64,000 nt of DNA from Verrucomicrobiaceae bacterium. GTDB lineage: Bacteria > Verrucomicrobiota > Verrucomicrobiia > Verrucomicrobiales > Verrucomicrobiaceae. The position numbers and the translations under genes were made by a program. Where the stretch lies: positions 62,001 to 126,000 of the forward strand of contig JAIBCL010000008.1 in assembly GCA_019694165.1 (NCBI GenBank), given 5' to 3'. Below the pieces are notes generated by a model. It was not told the origin of the DNA and searched no databases. It saw only the letters and a list, made by a program, of their open reading frames with translations. Of the stretch, positions 17,291-27,994 are shown in pieces (positions within the stretch are counted from its first letter, which is position 1; the number at the start of each line of letters is the position of its first letter).

Positions 17291-20200
17291 TCAGTCCTGC
17301 AGACGACGGCGACGAGTGCCGAGAATTCCGACCAGACCGACAAGCAGCAGCAGCGCCCGGCTGGGTTCGGGCACGGCGGTGATGGAGATCGTGCCGTTGA
17401 CCGTGAATTGAGTCACATCCCACAACAGTCCGGGCGTGAGGGTCGGAAGGTTGAGCGCACCACCGCCAGTGCCGCCAGAGCGAAGGTTCGTTCCGGCGTT
17501 GAATGAACCGGTGATGCTGGCCCAATTGGTGAACAGCGCCCAACTGTCACCGTAATTGCCAACATATCCCCCTGCAAAGGCCGAACCAGCATCAATGAAG
17601 CCACCGAGAGCAAGGGTGCTGGTACCGAGAGTGTTATGCACCTGATCGAACACCAAGTTCGGATCACCAATCTGGAAGTAGGAGTCTGATGTACCAGTGA
17701 GCGTGAGGTCGGCGCCCACATGAAGTACCCCCAGGCCAGCACCCGCAAGGTCACCAGGCGTCAAAACACCGGAAATGGTGGTCGTTCCCAAGATGGTTCC
17801 GGTACCGGCAATTGAACCAGTGGTTTGCACTGTGACGTTTCCTGTGCCCGTGCTGCCAACGGCGTTATAGCCTACCTGCAAGGTACCGTTCATTACCACT
17901 GTTGTTCCGGTGTAGGTGTTGCTGCCTTTGAGGACCAACACATCCGCCACATCACCCTGCTTGATCAGGTTGACGGTCTTGCCCGACCCACCGTCCTGAA
18001 TGATGCCTGAGAAATCGCCGGCCGAAACGCTAAGCGTGGAGTCCGCAGTTGCAGACTGGTTGGTGATGATGTTGGCATTGGTTCCGGTGATGACACTGTT
18101 CAAGGTGGCAACGGTCTGGTTGTAGCCGTTGAGGTCATACGTGTTCGTGACCGCTCCGTCGGATGCGTGGCCGAGGGTGAGGGTGGTGCTGCCGGACGAG
18201 CCTACCGTGCTGGAGTTTGGCAGTGCGTCAGTTATGCCGTTGCGCAGCGTGCCGCCGTTGTAAACATTCGTGGGACCCGTGTAGGTGTTCAGCGCGTTGA
18301 GCTGGACCGTGGTGCCGACGACGTTGAGGTCATCGTTGAACTCCCCGGTGTCGCCGTCGCCACCGATGACATTGTTGATGTTCACCGTGCCGCCGCCGGT
18401 GATGAAGAGCGCAACGTCAGTTTTGTTGATGGTGGCCCCGGTCAAGTTGAGCGTTGCACCAGGGGCGGCGCTCAGTCCGCCAAAGCCACCTGTGAAGGTG
18501 ATGTTGCCGCCCCAAGTGTTGGAGCCAGAACCGCTGCGAAGGGTGCCGTAGTTGCTGCCTCCCGTGCTTTGGAGGACCAGGTCTTCAGCGCCTATCGATA
18601 CTCCGCTGCCAAGTTCGAGGATGGCACCCGGAGCGACAACCGTGCCGCCGCCCGTGCCGCCAAGGGCATTCGGATCTGTGACGAGCAGCGTACCAGCACT
18701 GACGGTGGTTACACCCGAGTAGGTGCTGCCGGAGCCGGAGACAACAACCGTGCCAGCACCGATTTTCGTGTAGCCCGCGCTGCCAGTCAGATTGCCCTGA
18801 AGGTACAGTGTGTCGGAGAGATTCGGCACTCCGATGTAGCTGTCGGTGTTAATGTTCAACGCCGAAGTGATCGTGCTCGATCCAGTCGCCTTAAGGGCAC
18901 CAAGACCGCCGACACCGTTGCCGTTGATGGTGATGGGTTCGGCACCAACATTGACGTTGTTGAGGTAGAGAGTGGCGCCGTTGGCCACGGTAGTGCCACC
19001 GGAAGTGGATCCGAGGCCCGAAGCATGCGTGACCTCAACCGTGCCGTCATTGATGAGCGTGGTGCCGTCATATGTGTTCGGACCACCAAGCACAAGCGTG
19101 CTGGCACCATCCTTGACGAGTCCACCGCCCACGCCGCTGATCACGCCACTGAACGTGGTCGTGCCGCTGGCCGAGCCGATGGTAAGAGTGTTGGCACCGA
19201 GGTTCACGCTGGAGGTGGCGGCACCAGCGAGGCTGGCGATGGACTGGCCGGCCCCGAGGCTCAGAATCGAGCTTCCACTGCCCGAGTCATCCATGATGAT
19301 GTTGCTGCGGCCATTTGCCGTTGGCAGCGCGTCCGTGGCATTGGCGTTGAGCGTTGCACCGTTGCGGATGTAAGTGGGGCCGTTGTAGCTGTTGGCCGAG
19401 GCGAGCGTCGTGGTACCGCCGTTGATGATCAGGTCGGAGGAGGTCAACGTGCCGGTGATGGTGCCGAGCCCGCTGACGGTGATGCCCGCTGAACCGCCCG
19501 CAAGAGTCAAGGTGGTGCCGCTCTTGGTGATCGTACCAGTAAGTGTGAGGGCACCACTGCCAAGGTTCTGAATGGTGTCGGATCCGTTGCCGAGAACGTT
19601 GATGTTCTTGGCCAGCGTCCCAGCCGCACCGGAGTAAACGAGCGATCCCGACGAAGTACCGGCCACGCCGAGGTCAAGCTCGGTGTGAGTACCGAGCGGC
19701 TGGTTGGCAGTGGCGGTGGCATCGACGACGCTGACGGTCAGCGGGCCATCAGCAATGGTGACCTTGCCCGAGAAGGTATTGGTGCCCGAGAGCTGTAGCG
19801 CACCCGCCCCGGTCTTCGTCAGGCCGACCGAGCCTGCGATCACGGATTGCACATCAAGATCGACGAGCGATCCGGTGCTGTCCGCCACTGAGAAAGTACG
19901 GTCAGCGGCACCGAGATTGAGGTTGCCGGTGATGAGCGCCGTCGTGGCCGGGCTGCCAGTGGCGTTGGTTGTCACATTGCCGCCAAGGGTGAGAACTCCC
20001 GCCCCAGTCTGGACGACCGAGGCGCTGGTGGAGGTCTGGCCGGTGCCGCCGAGCGTCAGGGAACCGATCGTGCCATTAAAGCCGTTCAGGTCGAGGGTGG
20101 CGGTGGTCGATGCGGCGTTGGCATTGACCGTGACTGCGTTGGCCGCATCGAGGGCACTGTTGATGCCGTAGCGGAAGACGCCGTTGTTGATCACGGTGGC

Positions 20201-23200
20201 ACCTGTGTAGGTATTGGCGGCGCTCATTTGCAGTGTGCCGGCTCCCGTCTTCGTGATGCCGAAGCCAGAACCAGAGACAACGGCCTGCACGTCCAGATCG
20301 ACATCGACGCCAGTGCTGTTGGCGATGCTGAAGGTCCGGGTCGCACCGAGGGCGAGATTGCCGCTCAGGAGCGCGGAGGTGGTCCAGTTCCCGGTGGCGG
20401 TGACGGTGACATTACCTCCGAGAGTCAACGTTCCGGCACCCGTGAGAACCTGATTGACACTACCTGCGATGCCGCTCGTGCCACCAAATGTGAGCGCACC
20501 GATGGTGTCGCTGTTGCCGTTAAGATCGAGTGTGGCGGAGGTGCCGGTCGCTGTCTGATTGACCGTAACCGCACCAGTGTTCGGAATGACATTGCTGGCG
20601 CCTGTGCGGATGGTACCCAAGTTGATGACCGTGCCTCCCGAGTAGCTATTGGAGGTGGAACTCACTTGCATCATGCCGGCACCACTCTTGGTCAGACTGA
20701 AAGCACCAGACAGAGCGGCTGGGACATCGAGATCTACCGTCGTTCCGGTGCTGTCGGCGACCGAGAACGTGCGGTTCGCACCGAGGGCGACATTGCCACT
20801 GAGGAGCGCTGGGGTGGTCCAGTTACCCGTAGCAGTCACCGTGACGGTACCGCCGAGGGTGAGTGTTCCAGCTCCAGTGAGAACCTGATTGACGCTGCCT
20901 GCGATGCCACTGGTGCCGCCGAAAGTGAGGCCGGCGATAGTGTCGCTGTTGCCATTCAAGTCGAGTGTGGCGGAGGCCCCTGCGGCGGTTTGATTGACGG
21001 TGATGGTGCCGGTGTTGGGCAAGACATTGCTCGCCGAGGTTTTGACGGTTCCAAGGTTGATCGTAGTGCCGCCGGTGTAGCTGTTGGCTCCGCCAAGGGT
21101 GAGTGTTCCGGATCCACCCTTCGCTACAACGCTGGCACCTGTGCCATTGTTCTGGATGAGGTTGTTGATGGTGGTGTTGCCGGTGCCGTTGACAGTCAGA
21201 GTTCGCGCTGTGGTGCTGGCCGCAGGCGCAAGGTTGAATGTTGTGCCACTGAACACCAGCTCAGCTGGAGACGTGATGTTGTTCGTCAGGGTGCGGCTGG
21301 CGTCCACCGAGTTCGTAACGATGCCGGAGAAGGTCAGATTGTTGGTCCCCGCTGTGGTCAGGGTCGCGCCCAAATTCAGCGCGTTAGCCACAGGACCGCT
21401 GCCACCGGCTGCCAGATTCACACCAGCTTCAATGGAACTTGTTCCCGCGATGGTCAGGCTCCCGCTGCTCAGGGCACTCTTGTTACCGAGGATCAGCGTA
21501 CCCCCAGTGAGGGAGGTGTTGCCAGCGTAGCTGCCAGCGACATTGATGGCGACCCGCGTGGCTGTCTGCCCCCACGCGCCAGCCTGGTCATTGATCGCCA
21601 GATCACCCGTACCCGAGATGCCGACAGTCTGAATGGTGGTCAATGAGTCCGCATCACCACCGATCGAACTGAGGCTGGCATTGCCATTGAGCGTGACGCC
21701 GCCGCTGAGGACGAGGTTGCTGGCGACATCAGCAAGGTTGAGACGAACTATGCTTCCCCCATTGAGATTCAAAGCGCCACTTTGAGTGACGGTGTAATTC
21801 GAAGTGAGTCCTGCGCTGAGATTGTCCACCGAGAGTTCGCCAACAGCTGAAGCCGCGTAGTTGATGTCCGCCGTGCGGGAAAGACTGCCGCCGTCCACGT
21901 TGCGGTAAATCACACGACCGAACTGGTTGAAGTTGATGATGCCGTTGTAGCCCACATAGGGGGTCAGCGTGCCGCCTCCCGCCACATTGGTAAAGACCAC
22001 CGTGCCACGGCTCATGTTAAGATCACCATTCCAAGTGCTGGCACCCTTGTTGATGGTGAGCGTTCCGGACAATTGATTGCCTGCGGTCACAGTATCAATA
22101 CTGTCCAGCGTGATGCCGCCCGTGCCGCTGATGGTGCCTGACAGGGTGATGTTGCGCTGGGTCGTGGTGGTAGTGGCTGAGTTGGCATCACGCAAGTTGA
22201 TGGTGGAGGTGGTAAGCGCCGTGGTGGTCACGCTGCCGCTGTAGGTTTGACCATTGCCGGCGGCCGAAAGAGTACCTCCCGCGAGAGTCAGGTTGTTGGG
22301 CACTGTCCCTGCAGTGGCATTGTTGTAATAGAAGGCTCCTGTCCCGCCAATGCTGACAGCTGCGCCGGATCCCGGAGTAGCGACCACACCGCTCAGCGCT
22401 GTAGCAACGGTGAGTTCTGCGGTGCCTGCATTGACCGCAAACGCACCGGTGTAAGAAGTGCCGGCAGCGCTGAGAGTCAGCTTACCAGAGCCAAGCTTGG
22501 TCACATTGCCGCTGCCGGAAAGAGCACCGGAAACGTTCAAAGCCTGCGTGGCATCCGTCACCGTCCAACTCTGCGCTCCTTGCGCAACTACCGGCGCGGA
22601 AATGTTCAACGTCGGGGTCGCTCCGGCCAGCATCTTGATGCCGTCAGCCGAGGACGAAGGCGCAATCGTCAGCGAATTGGAAGTGACGGTACCGGGTCCG
22701 ATGGTGATCGAGGACGGCGTATTTGCCGGGGTCGTGCTCGCACGGAACTCCAGCGCGTTGATCTTGAAGGGCTGCTCCAGCGTCGTGCTCAAGGCACTGC
22801 CGCCAGTCAGATTGTCGGCCACGAAGATCACTTTCTGTCCCTTGCCGGGCAGCGTGATCGCCGGACTCACGCCTGGAAGATCGGTAGAGAAGTTGGTGTT
22901 GCCGAAACCATCAACTGTGTTCCAAGCGGTGGTGGCAGGAGAGGTGCCGCCATTCCAGTACACGTCACTGGTGATCAGGGTGCCCGCAGTGATGGAGACG
23001 AGCGTGTCGGACTGGTTGAGGACCGATCCGGTGTAGCCCGCGAGGCTGAAGGTGTAGGTGCCCGTTGAGCCACCGCCAGTCAGAAGACCACCACTGGGAG
23101 CAACCAGCAGATTGTAAGTCTGCCCGTTGCTGATATCGAAGTCCTTCACCAAAAGGTTGATGGTATTGGCCGTCGTCGCCACGTTTCCAGTCAGCAAAGT

Positions 23201-26200
23201 CAGGGTGTCCGTGCCGAGATCGCCCGCTTCAAGTTCGAGAGTAGCTGTGCCACTTCCCACCCCGAGGCTCAGCGTGGTGAGATTGTTGAACGGGGTGCCT
23301 GCGCCGTCGGCAAAGCTCAGGAAACCGCCGCCGGCCACGCTCACGGTTGTGAGGTTTGCCGGGGTCGTGAGGCCGCCCTTGAGGTTGAGCGTGCCGCTGT
23401 TTGCCACGCTGAGGCTCGTGGTGCCCGTCGGGCTGTTGTAATTGAGCACGCCACCGTTGACCGTGGTGGATCCCGTGTTGCCGAGTGTCCCGGTGATATT
23501 GGCCGTACCCGTTCCAGCCTTCGTGAGATTGATGGACCCGCCTCCTGTTTCGCTGATGGTGGCCGTGCCGGCACCACCGCCGAAGGCGACCGTATTTGCG
23601 CCTCCATCACCCACGATCAAGGAGGCAGGAGTGGCCGAGCTATTGGTGATGACGACATTGCCCAGCGCCGATCCCGCCGCCAATCCGTTGATGGTCTCAG
23701 TCTTGCCGTTGAGATCCCATGTGGATGTAGCCCCCACCGCAGGGTTCATGGTGACATTCCCCTTGCTGTCAAAGTTGAGGGTCACTCCGCTGGCGATGCT
23801 CCAACTGGTGTTTGCATTGCCGCCGGACACAGTTGCCGTGAAGGTGTTTCCATCGATGATCGCTGACACATAGGTGTTTGCCGCCACTCCGGTGCCAAGG
23901 ATCGGCTGGCCGACAACCAAACCTGCTGTGTTGGCGACGGAGATGTTCTTGGAAGCACCCGTTCCCGACACCGCAGCGGTGGTCGAGGTGATGGCGGCAG
24001 GCGCACCGTTGGGGATCAATTCATTCGCACCACTGACGAACTTCCCACCGTTCAGCGAAACCGATCCGCCATTGAGATCCCAGCCCGTGCCGCTCGCCGT
24101 CAGGCTTCCCGTGCCGGCATAGGTTAATGAAATGCCCACGTTGCTGCTGGTGGTCAGGTTGCCGTTGAAGATTGTGTCCCCGGAGCCGTTCACCGTCAGC
24201 GTGGCGTTGCCTGTCAGCGAGTTCCACTGCATGTCCCCGCCCAAGGTCAGCGTCTTGCCGGTGGCAATCGAGTTGGTCAGCGTCTGACCTGCCGTGGTGT
24301 TGGTGTGGGTCCAGTTCGAACTCAGATTCAGGCTGTAGTCACCGATGAACGTCGAGGTGATCGCCGTGTTCGTCGAGGTGTCGGCCAGTGGATTGGTGAG
24401 CGTACGGTCAGCGCCGTAGGCAAAGAGCGAGCCGTTGCGCACGCGCAGCGTGCCAGTGCCGAAAGCGGCGTTATCACCCGCGCCCAGCGCTCCGCCGGTG
24501 ACGTCGGTGACTCCGGTGTAGGTGTTGACTCCGGTGAGGATCCACGTCGCCGAACTGTCCACCGTGACGCCTAGGGTGTTGGTGCCAGCAATGTTGTCGG
24601 CCAGCACGCTGGTGATCATGTTGCCCTCGGGGTTCGCCCCGCGCAGAAACAGCGTCTTGTTGCCCGCCGCCATGTCGTTGAGCACGTTGGTCAGGATCAG
24701 CGGCCCGGAACCATCGGCGTGGATCTGCGTGCTGCCGGTAGTGGTGTTCAGGCGGATCATGCGGTCGCTCGTCTCACCGGGGCCGACGTATTGTAGGATC
24801 CCCGCCGTTGTGCCGGCATTGCCCAGCGTAAGTGCGTTAGCAGCAAGGTTTGCTCCCGCGCTGGTGCCGAGGCTGGTGCCGACCGTCGGACCTGTGCTCA
24901 AACCGAGGGAGTTGACCACAAGCGTGCTGGCGGCAGTCACCGCCGTCGGTCCCGAGTAAGTATTGGCGGCGAGGAGTTGCAAGGTGCCTGCGCCGGTCTT
25001 GGTCAGGCCACCCGTACCGCTGATCACACCGGTGATGGTGGCAAAATCGGCAAACGTGTTGGCGTTGTCGTCCACTTGGATCGTGCGGTTAACTCCGTTG
25101 AGGTCGATCGCGTTGCGCACTTCGACTTCGGAGAGTGCGGTTGAGGAGCTCAGCACGAAGGCACCCGTTGATGTGCCGGTCACGCCCATGAACCCACCCG
25201 CGCCCCAGGTCAGGGCTGTCGGGCCGCCAAGGCCGCCGATGGCCACGACCAGCTTGCTATCCGAAGCTGAAAAGCCCACACCACCCGACGTGAGCGTGGA
25301 GTTGAACGTGACGGTGCCAGTGCCAGCCACCGGCGTCGCCGTGATGTTGCGGGTGAAGTTGCCGCTGGTCTGGAACACACCGCCGCCCGTCGTACCGCCG
25401 AGCACCAGCGGACTTGTGGTCGGCAGCGTCGAACCGTCAACGGCCTGAAGCACGCCACCTGCTGTCGTTGTTAGACCGATCTGGGTCGTGCCGCTATAGC
25501 TGTTGCTGGCGTTGCCAAGGATCCACAAACCAGCCCCAATCTTGCTCAGGCTCAGATTGCCAGCACTCGGATTGACAAGCTGGCTGTTGATCTGGTTGTC
25601 TCCCGTCGAAGAACCGCCCAGTGTGAGCGTCTGGGCCGCCGTCGTACCGAAGGTGATCGCGTTGGTCTTGTTGAGGACGAGCGTCGAGTTGTTTCCCGAG
25701 TTGTTGGTGATCTGGCCGCCACCCGACATCGTGAAGAGGCGGTCGATGCTCACCGACGTCGTGCCCGTGTAGGCGATGCCGCCCGTAGTTCCGTTAAACA
25801 CGAGACTGGCGGCGTTGTTGGCATCGCTCAACGTGCTTGTGATGCCTTTGCCGATGCTGCTGTTGCTGCCGTAGTTGGCCAGCGTGGTGACGGAAACAAG
25901 GCCGGTGGAGCCGATCGTGGTGGAACCCGTGTAGGTGTTGAGTCCGCTCCACGTCTGATTTCCCGTGCCCGCCTTGATGACGCTTATCACGCCCGTGCCA
26001 TCCTGGATCACTCCTGAGAACGTGCCGGTGCCGTTGCCGCCGCCGACAGTGAGCGACGCCGCGGCACCATTGTTGGTGACTATGCCCGCACCGTTGAAAG
26101 CTCCAATCGCGGTGCCTGTGTTCACGCCGTTGATGTCGAGCGTGGCACCCTGGCGCAGGTTGAGAGCCGCGCTGGCACCGCTCAAACGGCTCGTGCCTCC

Positions 26201-27994
26201 GGACAACTGCACCGTGCCCTCGTTGATCGTGGTGGCTCCGGTCTGGAGGTTCGCGGCGCTCAAGATTAGCTTGCCTGCGCCGTTCTTGGTGAGACCCCCG
26301 GTCGTTCCTGCCGTGAGTACCGAGCCGATGGTCAATTGGTCCGTCGCACCGTCCACCCTGACGACGAGGTCACCTGTGCCGCCAGTCGTGATCCCCGTGC
26401 CGCCGGTGATGATCGCATTCGTCGCACCGGCAACCAAAATACCCCCAGAAGTTGTCGCCCCCGTGCTCACTCCGCTGTTGTTGATCGTGAGCGTCTGACT
26501 GGCGTTCAGCGTGACCGTCTGATTGCTGGCAAACTTTATCCCTGCGTTCACCAAGGCCGTGTTTTGACTGATCGCTCCGGTGATCAGGTAAGGGCTGGCG
26601 TTGCCCGCCGCCATGCTGCCGGTGGCGATGCTTGTTGTCGCCGACGCCCCGATCACGCCTGCGGTCGATGCCGCGAAGTCCGCTCCATTGGCATACAGGT
26701 GCGCGTTGACAATTCCGTTGGTGTTTGCGGCTCCCGTTACCGTCACCGTGCCACCACCGCCACCCGTCGTGCTGAAATTTACCCCCGTCCCCGTGGACAC
26801 TGTGCCAAGCGAGCCAAAGATAAGGTTCGCCGCCGCTCCGCCACCGCCTGAAGTCAATTTAACCGTGCTTGCTCCCGCCGTCGGAGTCAGGGACCCCAAA
26901 CTCTCCGTCGTCGCCGAGCCGCTCACCCCCACAAACTCCAGCGTGCCACCCGCGGTAGCCGTGGTCGCATTCGCATTGAACACCACCGTGTTGCCCGCTG
27001 CCTCGCCGAGGACAGTCGAGGCTGCGGCATTTGCTTTCAGTTTCAATGTACCACCTGTGATCGTTGTGGATCCTGTGTAGGTGTTGGCCCCGGCAAGAAC
27101 CCATGTGCCAGCATCTGTCTTGATCAGCGAGGTGGGATTTTGGACGTTTGGCGTGGTGATGGTGGTCGTGGCGGTGATTGCCGCCGTGGTCGCCGCGCTA
27201 ATCGTTACCACTTTGGTGCCCGTGTTGATGGCGGTAATGGTGGTGGAGGCGGGAATACCCGTTCCTGAGATCGCATCCCCCACAATGATTCCTTCCACTG
27301 ACGCCAGCGTAATGGTCGTCGCCCCTGAAGAGTAATTCGCAGCTGTCTGAGTCTGGCCGGTTGCGTTGTTGACGATCGCGCCGTTGATGATGTTGTCCAC
27401 CGTGCTCGTCCCGCCCAAGGTCAACGTCTTGGCGTTGATACCAGTAGCCGTGAACGCCGCGTTAAATATCACGGGATTGGTTCCCGACTGGCTGGCGTTA
27501 ATCGTCGCGCCGTTTGTCGTGCCCGCCAGATTAATCACCTTCGAAGTGGTCAAACCGGCAGCGCTCGGTGCCGTCGCAGTGCCGATCGTCAGCGTGCCCG
27601 CTGCGTTATTATTGCTACTAGTGAGGTTTGTGTTGGATGCGTTGGATCCGATGTTGATCGTGCCCGTGTTGTTGTTGAGCGACCTGAAGTCCGTGATGAT
27701 CAGCGTACCGTTGTTGACGTTCACGTTGCCCGTGAGCGTGGATCCCGTGCCCTGCACGGTGACCGTGCCGGTGCCATTCTTGGTGAAATTGTGGGTCGCC
27801 CCGGTCGCCGTAATGCTTCCCGACAGCAGGGTGGTGCCTGTGCCGTTGACGGTCAGAGTACGCGCTGTCGTGTCCGTGTTCCCCCACACCGTGCCGCCAT
27901 AAGTCACCAATCCGTTACCGTTGTTGGTCAGCACCGTGTCCCCCCGTGCCTCCTCCAATGGCCGTCGCCGCTGTGAACGAGGCCGCATAACCAT
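17291..27994 (-). CDS. Giant autotransporter-type beta-strand-repeat protein with PEP-CTERM anchor, downstream part of a frameshifted gene
   Basis: This open frame of about 3,560 codons is the continuation of the one that begins at 29222; the junction is a six-base run at 27940-27945. It is made of degenerate units of the autotransporter-associated beta-strand-repeat type (pattern GLTKTGAGTLxLxxxNTYTGxTxINxGTL); I can pick out about 20. Composition is dominated by Gly, Thr, Ser, Ala and Asn, cysteine is absent or nearly so, and a long beta-helix is expected. The C-terminus is a PEP-CTERM signal: VPEPSRALLLLVGLVGILG followed by TRRRRLQD, so it should be sorted by an exosortase, not by an autotransporter beta-barrel. 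The role is probably adhesion or extracellular matrix. The first codons of this frame (before about 27940) are out-of-frame noise. Confidence 0.85.
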   Translation of the reverse strand: MVMRPRSQRRRPLEEARGDTVLTNNGNGLVTYGGTVWGNTDTTARTLTVNGTGTTLLSGSITATGATHNFTKNGTGTVTVQGTGSTLTGNVNVNNGTLIITDFRSLNNNTGTINIGSNASNTNLTSSNNNAAGTLTIGTATAPSAAGLTTSKVINLAGTTNGATINASQSGTNPVIFNAAFTATGINAKTLTLGGTSTVDNIINGAIVNNATGQTQTAANYSSGATTITLASVEGIIVGDAISGTGIPASTTITAINTGTKVVTISAATTAAITATTTITTPNVQNPTSLIKTDAGTWVLAGANTYTGSTTITGGTLKLKANAAASTVLGEAAGNTVVFNANATTATAGGTLEFVGVSGSATTESLGSLTPTAGASTVKLTSGGGGAAANLIFGSLGTVSTGTGVNFSTTGGGGGTVTVTGAANTNGIVNAHLYANGADFAASTAGVIGASATTSIATGSMAAGNASPYLITGAISQNTALVNAGIKFASNQTVTLNASQTLTINNSGVSTGATTSGGILVAGATNAIITGGTGITTGGTGDLVVRVDGATDQLTIGSVLTAGTTGGLTKNGAGKLILSAANLQTGATTINEGTVQLSGGTSRLSGASAALNLRQGATLDINGVNTGTAIGAFNGAGIVTNNGAAASLTVGGGNGTGTFSGVIQDGTGVISVIKAGTGNQTWSGLNTYTGSTTIGSTGLVSVTTLANYGSNSSIGKGITSTLSDANNAASLVFNGTTGGIAYTGTTSVSIDRLFTMSGGGQITNNSGNNSTLVLNKTNAITFGTTAAQTLTLGGSSTGDNQINSQLVNPSAGNLSLSKIGAGLWILGNASNSYSGTTQIGLTTTAGGVLQAVDGSTLPTTSPLVLGGTTGGGVFQTSGNFTRNITATPVAGTGTVTFNSTLTSGGVGFSASDSKLVVAIGGLGGPTALTWGAGGFMGVTGTSTGAFVLSSSTALSEVEVRNAIDLNGVNRTIQVDDNANTFADFATITGVISGTGGLTKTGAGTLQLLAANTYSGPTAVTAASTLVVNSLGLSTGPTVGTSLGTSAGANLAANALTLGNAGTTAGILQYVGPGETSDRMIRLNTTTGSTQIHADGSGPLILTNVLNDMAAGNKTLFLRGANPEGNMITSVLADNIAGTNTLGVTVDSSATWILTGVNTYTGVTDVTGGALGAGDNAAFGTGTLRVRNGSLFAYGADRTLTNPLADTSTNTAITSTFIGDYSLNLSSNWTHTNTTAGQTLTNSIATGKTLTLGGDMQWNSLTGNATLTVNGSGDTIFNGNLTTSSNVGISLTYAGTGSLTASGTGWDLNGGSVSLNGGKFVSGANELIPNGAPAAITSTTAAVSGTGASKNISVANTAGLVVGQPILGTGVAANTYVSAIIDGNTFTATVSGGNANTSWSIASGVTLNFDSKGNVTMNPAVGATSTWDLNGKTETINGLAAGSALGNVVITNSSATPASLIVGDGGANTVAFGGGAGTATISETGGGSINLTKAGTGTANITGTLGNTGSTTVNGGVLNYNSPTGTTSLSVANSGTLNLKGGLTTPANLTTVSVAGGGFLSFADGAGTPFNNLTTLSLGVGSGTATLELEAGDLGTDTLTLLTGNVATTANTINLLVKDFDISNGQTYNLLVAPSGGLLTGGGSTGTYTFSLAGYTGSVLNQSDTLVSITAGTLITSDVYWNGGTSPATTAWNTVDGFGNTNFSTDLPGVSPAITLPGKGQKVIFVADNLTGGSALSTTLEQPFKINALEFRASTTPANTPSSITIGPGTVTSNSLTIAPSSSADGIKMLAGATPTLNISAPVVAQGAQSWTVTDATQALNVSGALSGSGNVTKLGSGKLTLSAAGTSYTGAFAVNAGTAELTVATALSGVVATPGSGAAVSIGGTGAFYYNNATAGTVPNNLTLAGGTLSAAGNGQTYSGSVTTTALTTSTINLRDANSATTTTTQRNITLSGTISGTGGITLDSIDTVTAGNQLSGTLTINKGASTWNGDLNMSRGTVVFTNVAGGGTLTPYVGYNGIINFNQFGRVIYRNVDGGSLSRTADINYAASAVGELSVDNLSAGLTSNYTVTQSGALNLNGGSIVRLNLADVASNLVLSGGVTLNGNASLSSIGGDADSLTTIQTVGISGTGDLAINDQAGAWGQTATRVAINVAGSYAGNTSLTGGTLILGNKSALSSGSLTIAGTSSIEAGVNLAAGGSGPVANALNLGATLTTAGTNNLTFSGIVTNSVDASRTLTNNITSPAELVFSGTTFNLAPAASTTARTLTVNGTGNTTINNLIQNNGTGASVVAKGGSGTLTLGGANSYTGGTTINLGTVKTSASNVLPNTGTITVNQTAAGASATLDLNGNSDTIAGLTFGGTSGIAGSVNQVLTGAGTLTLGGTVTVTATGNWTTPALLSGNVALGANRTFSVADSTGTTVDLDVPAALSGAFSLTKSGAGMMQVSSTSNSYSGGTVINLGTIRTGASNVIPNTGAVTVNQTATGTSATLDLNGNSDTIGALTFGGTSGIAGSVNQVLTGAGTLTLGGNVTVTATGNWTTSALLSGNLALGATRTFSIANSTGVDVDLDVQAVVSGSGFGITKTGAGTLQMSAANTYTGATVINNGVFRYGINSALDAANAVTVNANAASTTATLDLNGFNGTIGSLTLGGTGQTSTSASVVQTGAGVLTLGGNVTTNATGSPATTALITGNLNLGAADRTFSVADSTGSLVDLDVQSVIAGSVGLTKTGAGALQLSGTNTFSGKVTIADGPLTVSVVDATATANQPLGTHTELDLGVAGTSSGSLVYSGAAGTLAKNINVLGNGSDTIQNLGSGALTLTGTITKSGTTLTLAGGSAGITVSGLGTITGTLTSSDLIINGGTTTLASANSYNGPTYIRNGATLNANATDALPTANGRSNIIMDDSGSGSSILSLGAGQSIASLAGAATSSVNLGANTLTIGSASGTTTFSGVISGVGGGLVKDGASTLVLGGPNTYDGTTLINDGTVEVTHASGLGSTSGGTTVANGATLYLNNVNVGAEPITINGNGVGGLGALKATGSSTITSALNINTDSYIGVPNLSDTLYLQGNLTGSAGYTKIGAGTVVVSGSGSTYSGVTTVSAGTLLVTDPNALGGTGGGTVVAPGAILELGSGVSIGAEDLVLQSTGGSNYGTLRSGSGSNTWGGNITFTGGFGGLSAAPGATLNLTGATINKTDVALFITGGGTVNINNVIGGDGDTGEFNDDLNVVGTTVQLNALNTYTGPTNVYNGGTLRNGITDALPNSSTVGSSGSTTLTLGHASDGAVTNTYDLNGYNQTVATLNSVITGTNANIITNQSATADSTLSVSAGDFSGIIQDGGSGKTVNLIKQGDVADVLVLKGSNTYTGTTVVMNGTLQVGYNAVGSTGTGNVTVQTTGSIAGTGTILGTTTISGVLTPGDLAGAGLGVLHVGADLTLTGTSDSYFQIGDPNLVFDQVHNTLGTSTLALGGFIDAGSAFAGGYVGNYGDSWALFTNWASITGSFNAGTNLRSGGTGGGALNLPTLTPGLLWDVTQFTVNGTISITAVPEPSRALLLLVGLVGILGTRRRRLQD
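19770..21075 (-). repeat. Three in-frame tandem copies of a 435-bp unit inside the giant gene
   Basis: The segment GAGAACCTGATTGAC starts at 20444 and again at 20879, exactly 435 bp (145 codons) apart, with near-identical flanks. A more diverged third copy sits at about 20009. Encoded landmarks recur: LDLNGNSDTI, GGTSGIAGSVNQVLTGAGTL, and SxADSTGxxVDLDV. The boundaries given are approximate. Confidence 0.8.

Noticed and set aside
17825..27976. Many plus-strand open frames of 60-470 codons across the giant gene
   Set aside because: They are antisense shadows of a low-stop, Gly/Thr-rich repeat gene; they share no start signals and their products are repeat-derived composition.
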